Of a DNA stretch of 64,000 bases, positions 53,768 to 62,273 are shown piece by piece (the stretch's first letter is position 1; every line of letters begins with the position of its first letter). The notes below the pieces were generated by a model. It ran no database searches. It saw only the letters and a list, made by a program, of their open reading frames with translations, and had not been told where the DNA came from. Made by a program: the position numbers and the translations under genes. The stretch comes from Dehalogenimonas formicexedens (GTDB lineage Bacteria; Chloroflexota; Dehalococcoidia; Dehalococcoidales; Dehalococcoidaceae). Location of the stretch: contig NZ_CP018258.1 in NCBI RefSeq assembly GCF_001953175.1, positions 586,210-650,209 on the forward strand, written 5' to 3'.

Positions 53768-54799
53768 ATGAGTAATTGGCGCTTGATAGGGCAGGATAAT
53801 GTGGTCGCTTTCCTCGCAAGAAGCCTGGAAAGAGGCAGCCTCTGTCACGCCTATTTGTTCTCGGCGCCGGAACACTCCGGGAAGACCGCCCTGGCGTTGA
53901 AGCTGGCCCAAACGCTCAACTGCACCGGAAACGAGCCTCCATGCGGCGGGTGCGAGCCCTGCCGTCGAATCTCTGCCGGCATTCACGCTGACGTCCAGGT
54001 TATTGGGCTGGCAGTCAACGACGATGGCAAGAGCAAGACCGAGGTGACCATCGAACAGATCCGGGCGATCAACCATGCCGCCTCCATGCCGCCTTACGAA
54101 GGCAAATGCCGGGTTTTCATCATCGAAGAGGCGGACCGGATGTCTACCGGCGCCGCCAACGCGCTGCTCAAAACCCTCGAAGAACCGCCGCCGAACGTCG
54201 TCTTCGTGCTGACGACCTCGAGAGAGAACCTGGTGCCGGAGACGGTGAGGTCGCGCTGCGTCAAACTGAAGCTGGCCTCCGCGCCGAGGACCGAGATCTC
54301 CCGGTACCTGGAGAAGGACCTTGGTTTTTCCGCCGAGCGTGCCGGGCTGCTGGCTCGACTGAGCCAGGGCAGGGCGGGCTGGGCGATTATCGCCGCCGCT
54401 GACGATGTGGTGCTGGCTGAAAGAAAGGACAACCTCGACCGGTTCGCCGAAGCCCTGGAATCCGGATTCGATTTCAGGTTCGAACTGGCCTCAAGGCTGG
54501 CGACCCGCTTCGGCAAATCGAGAGCTGAGATCTACCGGATGCTGGATCAGTGGCTGTCATTCTGCCGCGATTTATTGCTGGTTAAACTTGACATAAAAGA
54601 TGAAGTGGTCAATACTGACTATATGTCCGCGCTGGAAACGCTGTCATCCCGATTGGGTACGGCTGAAGCCCGGTCGATCATCGGATCGCTTTCGAATACC
54701 CGGCAATACCTGGAACAGAACGCCTCGCCGCGCCTGGCCCTGGAAGTCCTGATGCTCGGCTTGCCATTACTCGGAGGGAGTCTAAAAAAGAGTGGTTAA
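53768..54799 (+). CDS. holB: DNA polymerase III subunit delta' (HolB)
   Basis: 343 residues from the ATG at 53768 (MSNWRLIGQDNVVAFLARSL); an upstream frame from 53687 lies in repeat DNA and is rejected. Clamp-loader AAA+ layout: degenerate Walker A in LFSAPEHSGKTALALKLAQT, zinc cysteines (CGGCEPC plus an earlier Cys), EEADRMSTGAANALLKTLEE and SRCVKLKLASAPRTE. delta' is the rigid stator of the loader. It overlaps ricT by eight bases, a pairing found in Firmicutes too. Confidence 0.92.
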   Translation: MSNWRLIGQDNVVAFLARSLERGSLCHAYLFSAPEHSGKTALALKLAQTLNCTGNEPPCGGCEPCRRISAGIHADVQVIGLAVNDDGKSKTEVTIEQIRAINHAASMPPYEGKCRVFIIEEADRMSTGAANALLKTLEEPPPNVVFVLTTSRENLVPETVRSRCVKLKLASAPRTEISRYLEKDLGFSAERAGLLARLSQGRAGWAIIAAADDVVLAERKDNLDRFAEALESGFDFRFELASRLATRFGKSRAEIYRMLDQWLSFCRDLLLVKLDIKDEVVNTDYMSALETLSSRLGTAEARSIIGSLSNTRQYLEQNASPRLALEVLMLGLPLLGGSLKKSG

Positions 54800-55649
54800 C
54801 GTTGTTGAGATCCGCCTGAAAAAGGCGGGTAAATTATATCAGTTCGACCCCGTTGACTTTACCCTGGAACCCGGCCACAACGTGGTCGTGGAGACGGCCA
54901 GGGGACTGGAAGTCGGCAGGGTGGTCAACGGTCCCAGGGAAATCGCCGAGGACAAGCTGGAGGCGCCGCTGAAACCGGTAGTCCGCATGGCCACCGAGGA
55001 AGACATCGAGCACCGGCATACCGTCTGCCGCGCCGAAGCCCAGGCGATGGTGGAATGCCAGGAACTGGTGGTCAAGCTGAACCTGCCGATGAAGTGCCTG
55101 GCGGCGGAGTACAACCTCGACGAAAGCCACGTCACCATCTATTTCAGTTCCGAGGGGCGGGTCGATTTCCGCGAACTGGTCAGGGAACTGGGACGGAAGT
55201 TGCGTATCCGGGTGGAGTTGCGCCAGGTGGGACCCAGGGACGAGACCAAGCTCCTTGGCGGCTACGGGCGCTGCGGCCGCGAACTGTGCTGCGTCAACTA
55301 CCTGGTCGATTTCGCCCCTGTTTCAATCAAGATGGCCAAGGAACAGAACCTGCCGCTCAACCCGGTGAAGATTTCAGGCGTTTGCGGCAGGCTCCTGTGC
55401 TGCCTGGGGCATGAATACGAAACCTACAAATGCATGAACGAGGAACGGGCGCGGGCTGCCCAGGCCGAAGCCGCCGCGATGGCGGCCAGGGGAGCCGTCG
55501 CTCCTTCAAACAGACCGGTGTCGCCGGAACCCGAAGACAAAATAGGGGTGACGCCGATCACCGAAGCCGACGACCAGGTGGCGCCAGGCCAAGCCCCCGC
55601 CGCTGAAGCGGGTACCGGGCACAAGAGGCGCCGCCGAAGGCGGCGGTAA
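54792..55649 (+). CDS. ricT: PSP1/RicT (YaaT)-family protein
   Basis: 285 residues. The PSP1 domain carries clear cysteine motifs: GRCGRELCCVNYLVDF and GVCGRLLCCLGHEYETYKC, which in RicT help hold Fe-S clusters. In Bacillus the RicAFT complex affects RNase Y and mRNA processing. The C-terminus is Ala/Pro/Glu-rich and ends in a run of seven arginines after HK. GTG start overlaps holB. Family call is firm; the arginine tail may bind RNA. Confidence 0.9.
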   Translation: MVNVVEIRLKKAGKLYQFDPVDFTLEPGHNVVVETARGLEVGRVVNGPREIAEDKLEAPLKPVVRMATEEDIEHRHTVCRAEAQAMVECQELVVKLNLPMKCLAAEYNLDESHVTIYFSSEGRVDFRELVRELGRKLRIRVELRQVGPRDETKLLGGYGRCGRELCCVNYLVDFAPVSIKMAKEQNLPLNPVKISGVCGRLLCCLGHEYETYKCMNEERARAAQAEAAAMAARGAVAPSNRPVSPEPEDKIGVTPITEADDQVAPGQAPAAEAGTGHKRRRRRRR

Positions 55650-55746
55650 GCTCGAAGCACGAATATCGAAATCCGAAACAAATTCTAAACCCAAAATTCA
55701 AAGGCTCAAAACGCCGAAGGTTTTGGGTTTTTGTTCAGGAAGCCGG

Positions 55747-56259
55747 TCAGGACTTTTCCGGCAGATACTTCCGCCAGACAGGCATGCGTTCCTGGTAGCG
55801 GTGAGTGAAGACGACCATGGGGCGGCTGTCCGGCGGTCCGAGCTTTTTGAGCAGTTTCATATTAGCCTGTTCCGGGGTGCGGCCGGCCTTGTGGCGGTTA
55901 CAGGGAACACAGGCGGTTACCAGGTTCTCCCAGGAGTGACGGCCGTTCTGGAAGCGGGGCACGACGTGGTCGATGGTCAAAGGTTGAACCTTTTTGCCGC
56001 AATACTGGCAGGTAAAATCATCGCGGTGGAAGATCTCCCACCGCGTCAGTTTATGGCGGGGGCGGGGACGTTTGACCTGGTGCTGCAGCCGAATGACGGA
56101 CGGCATGGGCACGGAGAGTTGGACGGTGTGAAGCATACCGAGGCCGTCTTCCAGCATTTCGGCTTTGCCCTGGTAGCAGAGGAGGATGGCGCGCCTGATC
56201 TGGCAGACGTGGATGGGCTCGTAATTCTGGTTCAGCACCAGTACCGGGTGATTGAGCAT
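55747..56259 (-). CDS. HNH endonuclease
   Basis: 170 residues from the ATG at 56259; a TTG at 56283 would add eight. N-terminal HPVLVLNQNYEPIHVCQIRR, then the HNH core: CQYCGKKVQPLTIDHVVPRF and NLVTACVPCNRHKAGRTPEQ, with two CxxC pairs holding the structural zinc. Such stand-alone HNH proteins are widespread; many have unknown roles and some act in repair or defence. It is convergent with ricT and has no methylase or toxin beside it. Confidence 0.88.
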   Translation of the reverse strand: MLNHPVLVLNQNYEPIHVCQIRRAILLCYQGKAEMLEDGLGMLHTVQLSVPMPSVIRLQHQVKRPRPRHKLTRWEIFHRDDFTCQYCGKKVQPLTIDHVVPRFQNGRHSWENLVTACVPCNRHKAGRTPEQANMKLLKKLGPPDSRPMVVFTHRYQERMPVWRKYLPEKS

Positions 56260-56330
56260 ATCAGTCGTTCCCTGGTGGGCCAATTGTAGGAGATTGGGTT
56301 AAGGCGCGCAAGTTTGCAGCCGTCCGGAAA

Positions 56331-56361
56331 TTGGTTACTCCTTGGCAGAAAAAGCTATAAT
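56331..56361 (+). promoter_or_regulatory. Promoter of the acyltransferase gene
   Basis: TTGGTT (56331-56336), a 19-base spacer and TATAAT (56356-56361), about 65 bases before the chosen start. Confidence 0.5.
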
Positions 56362-56427
56362 GAACCTCCGGCTCAGCCGGGTGCAAACGTCACCCTGGAC
56401 TTTCCGGATAGAAGCTTGAGGGATGAT

Positions 56428-57336
56428 GTGTGGCAGTATTACGCTTTTAGGATAGCCGGTTTCAGCCTGGCGTTTCTTCCGAGGAAAGCCGGTTACTTTG
56501 TAGCCGGCTTTCTGGCCGGGTTTATTTACCTGGCAGCCCCCGGGCTTCGGAGGAGTATCGCCGACAATCAGCGCCGGTCTTCAGGTTTGGGCAACGATGA
56601 CAAGGAAGTGCGGCGCCTGGTCAAGGGTGTCTTAGCCAACACTGCCCGCAATTATTTCGACCTGGTCAAACTGCCCCGTCTGAAACGCCATGAACTGGGG
56701 CGCCTGTTCAAGGTGAACGGGAAAGAATACCTCGACGCGGCGCTTGGCAGGGGCAAAGGGGTGGTGCTGGTGACGGCTCATATGAGCGGTTACGACATGG
56801 CCATCCAATGGCTTACCCTGCAATCTGTCAAAACGACGGTGCTGGTGGAACCCATCAATCCGCCGAAACTCCTGAACCACGTTACCAGCCTGCGGCAGAG
56901 TCACGGGATCAGTTTCCTGTCACCTCAGACCGACACACTGGGCAAACTCTTCAAATGCCTTCACCGGGGGGAGGCGCTGCTCTTTGCCAGCGACCGCGAC
57001 ATCGATCAGAACGGCATCGGCGTCAAATTTTTCGGCGAGGAGACCACCATGCCGACCATTGCCGTGCGGTTCGCGCTCAAAACCGGGGCAGCCCTGGTGC
57101 CGGTCTTCAGCCGGCGCGCCGGTAAAGGCTACGAAATAAACTTCGAACCCGCCGTCGACCTGGCGGGAAACGGAAGCTCAGAGGGATTGGCCGGGAATGT
57201 CGAAAGAGTGGTCAGGGTGATGGAGAGATACATCCGCAAGGACTCCGATCAATGGGTAGTCCTTAACCGGGTCTGGCCGGAAATCCCAGCCAAGGCATCG
57301 AAGCACGGCGCCACCGGCGAACCTGCTACTGGATAA
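56428..57336 (+). CDS. LpxL-like lysophospholipid acyltransferase
   Basis: 302 residues from the GTG at 56428, which follows GAGGGATGAT; a frame from 56314 would start before the -10 box. Acyltransferase motif HMSGYDMAIQWLTLQ (HxxxxD), with VPVFSRRAGKGYEINFEPAV further on, and an N-terminal hydrophobic segment (AGYFVAGFLAGFIYLAA). The family transfers acyl groups to lipid A precursors or lysophospholipids. With no lipid A genes visible, a phospholipid or glycolipid role is more likely here. Confidence 0.8.
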   Translation: MWQYYAFRIAGFSLAFLPRKAGYFVAGFLAGFIYLAAPGLRRSIADNQRRSSGLGNDDKEVRRLVKGVLANTARNYFDLVKLPRLKRHELGRLFKVNGKEYLDAALGRGKGVVLVTAHMSGYDMAIQWLTLQSVKTTVLVEPINPPKLLNHVTSLRQSHGISFLSPQTDTLGKLFKCLHRGEALLFASDRDIDQNGIGVKFFGEETTMPTIAVRFALKTGAALVPVFSRRAGKGYEINFEPAVDLAGNGSSEGLAGNVERVVRVMERYIRKDSDQWVVLNRVWPEIPAKASKHGATGEPATG

Positions 57337-57958
57337 AATTGGTGCGAACCTTTGGCTCCTTCAAGGGGAAGGGAATGCCTGCCTTTATTCCAGCTTCTTT
57401 GCACTTGAGGAACCAGGCCATATTTCTGCCCAGTACCCTCATAGTCTGCAAGCCTTCCAGATCCTTTTTTACATCTTCCGGCACAGTGCCGTGAACGATA
57501 TTCCAGTACTGGGATGAGATCACCGGCATCTCGGCTATGGTGAAGTATTTGTTTATTTGATCGAAGGCAGAGGTGGTCCCTGCCCTCCTTGCTGAGACGA
57601 CCGCGGCAGCTGGCTTCAAATAAAACGATTTCCTTCCAGCGTTCGAATCGGAATAAAAGGCCCGGTCCATGAAAGAGGTAATCGCTCCGCTGGAAGCAGC
57701 GTAGTGCACCGGAGAGCCGAAAATAAAGCCATCGGCGCCCTGTGCCAGATCCATAAAATCATTGACGCAGTCATCAAAATTGCAGCGCCCTTTTTTGGCG
57801 CAGGTCTTGCAGGCGATACAACCCGATATCGGTTCGGTGCCGATCTGGAAAATCTGAGTGTCGATGCCCTCGGTGTTCAGAGCCTTCGCTACCTCTTCAA
57901 GGGCGGTGTAGGTGCAGCCATGGGGGTGGGGACTGCCGTTGACTAACAGAACTTTCAT
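57326..57958 (-). CDS. NAD(P)H-dependent FMN reductase / iron-sulfur flavoprotein
   Basis: 210 residues. Flavodoxin-like start MKVLLVNGSPHPHGCTYTAL with the FMN phosphate loop NGSPH, and a cysteine-rich stretch GCIACKTCAKKGRCNFDDCV typical of iron-sulfur flavoproteins. The FMN loop GSPVHYAASSGAITSFMDRA follows. It likely shuttles electrons for an anaerobic redox step; partner unknown. Its stop overlaps the acyltransferase end in convergent orientation. Confidence 0.87.
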   Translation of the reverse strand: MKVLLVNGSPHPHGCTYTALEEVAKALNTEGIDTQIFQIGTEPISGCIACKTCAKKGRCNFDDCVNDFMDLAQGADGFIFGSPVHYAASSGAITSFMDRAFYSDSNAGRKSFYLKPAAAVVSARRAGTTSAFDQINKYFTIAEMPVISSQYWNIVHGTVPEDVKKDLEGLQTMRVLGRNMAWFLKCKEAGIKAGIPFPLKEPKVRTNFIQ

Positions 57959-57999
57959 TTTACTCCTGGAGGTCGAGAATCCATTTCATGGGCTGAATA

Positions 58000-58023
58000 G
58001 GACACGGCATGCCGTGTCCCTAC
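58000..58023 (-). repeat. REP-like hairpin with GTAG head, stem GGACACGGCA
   Basis: A perfect 20-base palindrome (GGACACGGCA with TGCCGTGTCC, no loop), then CTAC, read as GTAG on the minus strand. Confidence 0.7.
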
Positions 58024-58070
58024 GCTCCCGGTCATGGTTCAGGCTCGGGCACCACGAACGGATTTGTTAG

Positions 58071-59378
58071 CTATTTTTTATAATTTACGCGATTGACACG
58101 GGGTGTTATCCGCCGGTTCTTGGAGTGCGACGCGTCGCCGCGGTAATCGGGGGCGGTGACGTTGAAGACCATGCTGAACTGGTGGTCGAAAAAGCGAGAC
58201 GAAATCGCCGGTTCGATCTGTTCCAGGCTGGCTCTGGTGGTCACCACAGTAGGCAGGCGGGCATTGTAGCGGTAGCTAATGACCTGGTAGAGCTTTTCCT
58301 GAGCCCAGGGTGTTGTCGCCTGTTCACCGAAGTCATCCAGAACGAGGAACGACGTAGTTTTCACCCGGTCGAAAAGCTCGTCGTAAGAGACCTTGGCGTC
58401 CGGCGAGAAGGCAGACCTGAGGTGGTCCAGAAATTCCGGTACGACGACGAACAAAGCGGGCAGCCCGGCCTGGTAGCGATAATTGACGATGGCCGAGGCC
58501 AGGTGGGTCTTGCCGCAGCCGGTGACTCCCTGGAGGATGAGCCAGCCTTCCGGGGCGCGGGCGAAGTCGGAAGCCACCTGGAAGGCGCGCGACAGGTTGT
58601 CCCGGTCTTCAGGGGGCAGGTTGAGGCGCTCGCGATCGAAAGACAGGAAATTCATGCCCCGCTGGAGGGCCAGGCCTTCCGGCCAATCCGTATCGGCGGC
58701 GCCCTGGCCGGCCAACCGCAACACCCTGGCCTGGCGCGGGTCAAGCAAACGGGTTTTCAGGCGCTCGTCGAGGGCTTCAACCGGCAGGGAGGTGGCCAGG
58801 ACGGTGGGCATTTCGTGGTTGAAGCGGTAGGTGACCAGCTGATCCAGCTTTTCCCTGGCCCAGGCGGTCTCGGACTGGATGCCAAGATCGTCAATGACCA
58901 GCAGAGGCACGTTTTTTACCTGCTCGAAAACCTCCGGAAACGGGTTTTCGGCGCTGGCGGTAAATCCGGATTTCAGGTCATCCAGGAGATCAGGCGCCGA
59001 GCGGTACAAGACGGTGTGCCCCAATTCTATCCGCCGGTTGGTGATGGCGGCAGCCAGATGGGTTTTGCCGGAACCGGAAGAGCCGCTCAACACCAGGAAG
59101 CCCTTTGGATCTTCCGCGAAAGCCAGCGCCGCCTCGTAAGCCTGCTTGAAGGCGGCACGGTGCTGGGGCGAGCCATGACGGCCTTCGGGCAACAGGTTGT
59201 CGAAGGTCAGCGAGCGAAGCATCCCCAGCCGGGAATAATCGATCAGACGGCGCTGCTTTTCCAGGTCCAGGGCGGCATCGACGCAGCGGCAGGGTAGGGT
59301 CTTCGAATAGTCCGGCTTGCCTTCCGGCGTCCGGGCATAGACGAAGCGGGCGCCGCGGCAAAGCGGGCACTCTGGCAT
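58071..59378 (-). CDS. DnaC/DnaI-like protein with two AAA+ modules
   Basis: 435 residues from the ATG at 59378, which follows GGGGAAGC; a longer start at 59474 would overlap the upstream gene by 80 bases. N-terminal zinc-type cysteines (CPLC at 4-7 and CRC at 30-32). First ATPase module: Walker A GSSGSGKTHLAAAI (about 99-112), Walker B LLVIDDLG (about 159-166). Second module: GVTGCGKTHLASAI (about 284-297) and FLVLDDFG (about 344-351). Each resembles a DnaC/DnaI helicase loader. The pairing in one chain is unusual. Confidence 0.85.
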   Translation of the reverse strand: MPECPLCRGARFVYARTPEGKPDYSKTLPCRCVDAALDLEKQRRLIDYSRLGMLRSLTFDNLLPEGRHGSPQHRAAFKQAYEAALAFAEDPKGFLVLSGSSGSGKTHLAAAITNRRIELGHTVLYRSAPDLLDDLKSGFTASAENPFPEVFEQVKNVPLLVIDDLGIQSETAWAREKLDQLVTYRFNHEMPTVLATSLPVEALDERLKTRLLDPRQARVLRLAGQGAADTDWPEGLALQRGMNFLSFDRERLNLPPEDRDNLSRAFQVASDFARAPEGWLILQGVTGCGKTHLASAIVNYRYQAGLPALFVVVPEFLDHLRSAFSPDAKVSYDELFDRVKTTSFLVLDDFGEQATTPWAQEKLYQVISYRYNARLPTVVTTRASLEQIEPAISSRFFDHQFSMVFNVTAPDYRGDASHSKNRRITPRVNRVNYKK

Positions 59379-59394
59379 GGCGGCTTCCCCAGGT

Positions 59395-60078
59395 TTATCG
59401 CTGGACGAACTTGCCGTATTTGCCTTTGATGTATTTGTCGCGGTCTTCTTTAGGATATCTCTGATATGTTCCATCGTCTCTGCCGCCGGCGTTCCAATTA
59501 TCCAATATTTTGCTGATGTATCGCCAGCTCCGCTTATTGAGGCTGACGGCTTCCTTGATGGCGTCCTTGATCCAGGCTTCCGGGTAGAGTTTCAGGGCTT
59601 CCTTCAACTCATCGGCAATCATCGGAGTCAGCAGGCCGACGTTCTGCTCGTAGAGCGAAAAGATGTCGGGAAGCTCCGGGACCGGAGGCAACTCGGATGC
59701 CGGCGATGGCGCCAGGTCCTTGATTTTGATGTCGCCGCCGATGATCTTTCGCGCCGCTTCCCGGTTTTTGTCATCGTTCAGCAGGTACAGGGCGGTTGCC
59801 CGCCCACCCACGGTCACCGCCAGGCGCATCAGGACGCTCCGAGCTACAGCCTTGTTCAGAGAGCGTTCAGCCGAGGCTTCATCGAAGCCAGAACCGGAAT
59901 CAGCTACCTCCGCGGCGGTTACCCACACCGGGAAACCTTTCTTCTGGTACAAGAGCTGGAAGAACACCAGGGTGGCCTTGAGTTCTTCAAGGTCATCAAT
60001 CGCCGGCAGTACGTAAGCCAGGAAGGGCTTGGGCACCGCGGCGAATTCGAATTTTTCAGGGAAGCCGGTGAATTTCAT
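59395..60078 (-). CDS. DnaD-domain replication protein
   Basis: 227 residues. N-terminal winged-helix region (about 20-110: YVLPAIDDLEELKATLVFFQ) and a C-terminal DnaD/DnaB2 domain (IFSLYEQNVGLLTPMIADEL, then AVSLNKRSWRYISKILDNWN), ending in a basic tail. DnaD remodels origin DNA and helps load the replicative helicase in Firmicutes-type initiation. It ends 16 bases before the loader start on the same strand, and dnaB lies upstream across a 243-base repeat spacer. Confidence 0.82.
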   Translation of the reverse strand: MKFTGFPEKFEFAAVPKPFLAYVLPAIDDLEELKATLVFFQLLYQKKGFPVWVTAAEVADSGSGFDEASAERSLNKAVARSVLMRLAVTVGGRATALYLLNDDKNREAARKIIGGDIKIKDLAPSPASELPPVPELPDIFSLYEQNVGLLTPMIADELKEALKLYPEAWIKDAIKEAVSLNKRSWRYISKILDNWNAGGRDDGTYQRYPKEDRDKYIKGKYGKFVQR

Positions 60079-60094
60079 TCAGATAACCCAATTA

Positions 60095-60314
60095 CCCGTC
60101 CGGGGGAATAAATACCAATAATACCAATTCTCAAATAATACCAATTATCCAATGCCCGCCCCCCTCGTCGCGGGCGGGTTAAAAACCCGCCCCAACGTGG
60201 TTTACCACCAGTCCCGTCCGGGGGAATAAATACCAATAATACCAATTCTCAAATAATACCAGTTATCCAATGCACCGCCCCCTCGTCGCGGGCGGGTTAA
60301 AAACCCGCCCCTAC
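60095..60314. repeat. 118-base direct duplication with two GGGCGGGTT hairpins
   Basis: Copy 1 at 60095-60212 and copy 2 at 60213 to about 60311, period 118. Each contains an AATACCAAT cluster (60111 and 60229) and a GGGCGGGTT/AACCCGCCC hairpin (60172-60192 and 60290-60310). The head is CAAC in copy 1 and CTAC in copy 2. Confidence 0.85.
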
Positions 60315-60321
60315 ACCATAC

Positions 60322-61680
60322 CTATGCGATTTCGGTGATAGACTCCAGATTCTCGAACTTGGTGAGGGCGTGGCGGAAGCGCACTTTGACGGTGCCCGTC
60401 GGGCCGTTGCGGTGCTTGGCGATGATGATGTCGGCGATCTCGCGCGGGTATTCTTTGTCCGGGAACTGGGCCGCCCATTCCTCTTCCTTGAAATAGACTT
60501 CATCCCTATAAATGAAAATCACGATATCGGCGTCCTGCTCGATGGAGCCGCTTTCACGGAGGTCGGAAAGCTGGGGAACGTGGGTGGAACGCCATTCAAC
60601 GGCGCGGGAAAGCTGGGAAAGAGCGACGACCGGGACGTTGAGTTCGCGGGCGATGCCCTTGAGCGAGCGGGAAATGTATGAAATTTCCTGGACGCGGTTG
60701 TCACGCCCCGAGGCCGATTCGCCCTGGAGGAGTTGCAGGTAGTCAACGATGAGGAGATCGAGCTTGTGTTCGAAGTTCAGCCGCTGGGCTTTGGCCCGCA
60801 GTTCCGAGACCCTGAGCTGGGGGCTGTCATCGATAAAGATCGGCGCTTCGGAGAGGTTGCCGATGGCGTGCATAATGCGGTTTTCATCCTCCGGCGTCGC
60901 CAGGCCCGGCTGGAAATAACGGGTGTTGATGCCGGCTTCCGAAGAAAGCAACCGCTGAACGAGCGATTCCGACGACATTTCCAGGGAGAACATGGCGACA
61001 CAGGCGTGGTGGTCCACCGCCGAATTGCGGGCGATATTGAGACCGAGCGAAGTCTTGCCCATGGAAGGCCGGCCGGCAACGATGATGAGGTCGCCGCGTT
61101 TCATGCCGCCGATGTAGTCGTTCAAGCCATAGAAGCCCGTGGGAACGCTCTCCAGTTGTTCTTTAAGCTGGACCGGTTCAAGGTACTTATCAAGGATATT
61201 CTTGATGTGGATGAAGTCCTGGGACGAGCGCTCGCTTCTGACCTTGAACAGGAAGGTCTCGGCTTTGGCGATGGCGGCGGTGGGATCTGGATCCGGGGTG
61301 TAGCCCAGGTTGGCGATCTGGGTGCCGGCGACGATAAGTTGGCGCGAGATCGACAGGTTGCTGACGATATTGGCGTAGTAGACGGCGTCCAGGGAGGTGG
61401 GGACGACGCTCAGGAGGTGGGCGATATAGGCGGCGCCGCCGATGCGCTCCAGCCGCTGCTGGCGCTCAAGTTCCTGGGCGACGGTTATCTGGTCGATGGG
61501 TTCGCCCCGCTGAAACAGGGTCAAGGCGGCTTCGTATACCAGCCGTCCCGGTTCGGTGTAGAAATCCTGCGGTTTCAGGAAAGGCGCCAGATCGTAGATG
61601 ACCTTATCGTCGATCAACAACGAACCGTTGACCGCTTCTTCAGCGGCCGGATCGAAAGGCGGCAGCCTGGTTTCCACCAC
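60322..61680 (-). CDS. dnaB: Replicative DNA helicase DnaB
   Basis: 452 residues. N-terminal domain (EEAVNGSLLIDDKVIYDLAP) then the RecA-like motor with Walker A VAGRPSMGKTSLGLNIARNS (about 203-210), Walker B LLIVDYLQLLQGESA and the DnaB-type DLRESGSIEQDADIVIFIYR. Hexamers unwind DNA at the fork. The start is a GTG just after rplI. The nearby DnaD-like protein and double loader probably act on it. Gene intact. Confidence 0.95.
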   Translation of the reverse strand: MVETRLPPFDPAAEEAVNGSLLIDDKVIYDLAPFLKPQDFYTEPGRLVYEAALTLFQRGEPIDQITVAQELERQQRLERIGGAAYIAHLLSVVPTSLDAVYYANIVSNLSISRQLIVAGTQIANLGYTPDPDPTAAIAKAETFLFKVRSERSSQDFIHIKNILDKYLEPVQLKEQLESVPTGFYGLNDYIGGMKRGDLIIVAGRPSMGKTSLGLNIARNSAVDHHACVAMFSLEMSSESLVQRLLSSEAGINTRYFQPGLATPEDENRIMHAIGNLSEAPIFIDDSPQLRVSELRAKAQRLNFEHKLDLLIVDYLQLLQGESASGRDNRVQEISYISRSLKGIARELNVPVVALSQLSRAVEWRSTHVPQLSDLRESGSIEQDADIVIFIYRDEVYFKEEEWAAQFPDKEYPREIADIIIAKHRNGPTGTVKVRFRHALTKFENLESITEIA

Positions 61681-61683
61681 CGG

Positions 61684-62136
61684 TCAGCTCCCCTGGGGCA
61701 CCACTTTGACTTTGACCACGGGCGAGAGGGATGAAGACAGGCGGACGGTGACATTGTAGTCACCCAACGAACGGATCGGTTCAGGCAGTTCTATCTTGCG
61801 CTTGTCCAATTCATATCCGGTGACCTTTTGGACCGCCCCGGCGATATCGGCGGAGGTAACCGAACCGTAAAGCTTGGAGCCGGCACCGGTCTTGCCGGGG
61901 ATGGCCACGGTCAAGCCGTCCAGCATTTTGGCGGCGGTGGCCAGCTCGGCGTCGATCTTGGCCTGCTTCTTAGACTCCGCTTCCAACTTTGACTTGGTCA
62001 TGGTAGTGGCTTCTTTGGTGGCGGGTGAGGCCAGCCCTGATTTCAGCAGGTAGTTACGGGCGTACCCATCCGGCACTTCCTTGATCTGGCCGGTTTTACC
62101 GATAGTGGGGACGTCTTTAAGCAGTACGACTTTCAT
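61684..62136 (-). CDS. rplI: 50S ribosomal protein bL9
   Basis: 150 residues: N-terminal domain [20 protein letters not shown] with [20 protein letters not shown], a long connecting helix ([20 protein letters not shown]) and a C-terminal domain with [20 protein letters not shown]. bL9 binds 23S rRNA at the L1-stalk side. It is followed by dnaB with a three-base gap, the same rplI-dnaB order known from many bacteria. Confidence 0.96.
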   Translation of the reverse strand: MKVVLLKDVPTIGKTGQIKEVPDGYARNYLLKSGLASPATKEATTMTKSKLEAESKKQAKIDAELATAAKMLDGLTVAIPGKTGAGSKLYGSVTSADIAGAVQKVTGYELDKRKIELPEPIRSLGDYNVTVRLSSSLSPVVKVKVVPQGS

Positions 62137-62160
62137 TTATCAACCTTTGTGTGAGTTAAA

Positions 62161-62205
62161 TAATCCCAATAATACCAATTTCCAATAATACCAATTATCC
62201 AATAC
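62161..62205. repeat. AATACCAAT nonamer cluster (trxB-rplI spacer)
   Basis: AATCCCAAT, AATACCAAT and AATAATACCAAT in close succession, similar to the clusters at 12243 and 60111. Confidence 0.6.
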
Positions 62206-62228
62206 CATCCCACCGGTTGAGGCGACGT

Positions 62229-62272
62229 CGTCATTCTGAAAGAGCGGATTCTTCGCTACGCTCAGAATGACG
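62229..62272. repeat. CGTCATTCTGA inverted repeat
   Basis: CGTCATTCTGA and TCAGAATGACG, 11-base arms with a 22-base middle. It lies two bases beyond the trxB stop and could also end the trxB transcript. The type is common in intergenic DNA. Confidence 0.6.
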
Positions 62273-62273
62273 G

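Noticed and set aside
58125-59297. 390-codon plus-strand frame antisense to the double AAA+ loader
   Set aside because: It is the complement of a gene with clear Walker motifs; its own translation is low-complexity and without a ribosome site.
59379-59474. Longer start of the double AAA+ loader
   Set aside because: It would overlap the DnaD-like gene by 80 bases and has no ribosome site; 59378 has one.
60095-60314. Possible CRISPR array
   Set aside because: Only two copies, period 118, no spacer variation and no cas genes.
60733-61734. 333-codon plus-strand frame antisense to dnaB
   Set aside because: Shadow of dnaB; protein is a Val/Asp/Gly-rich mirror with no domain.
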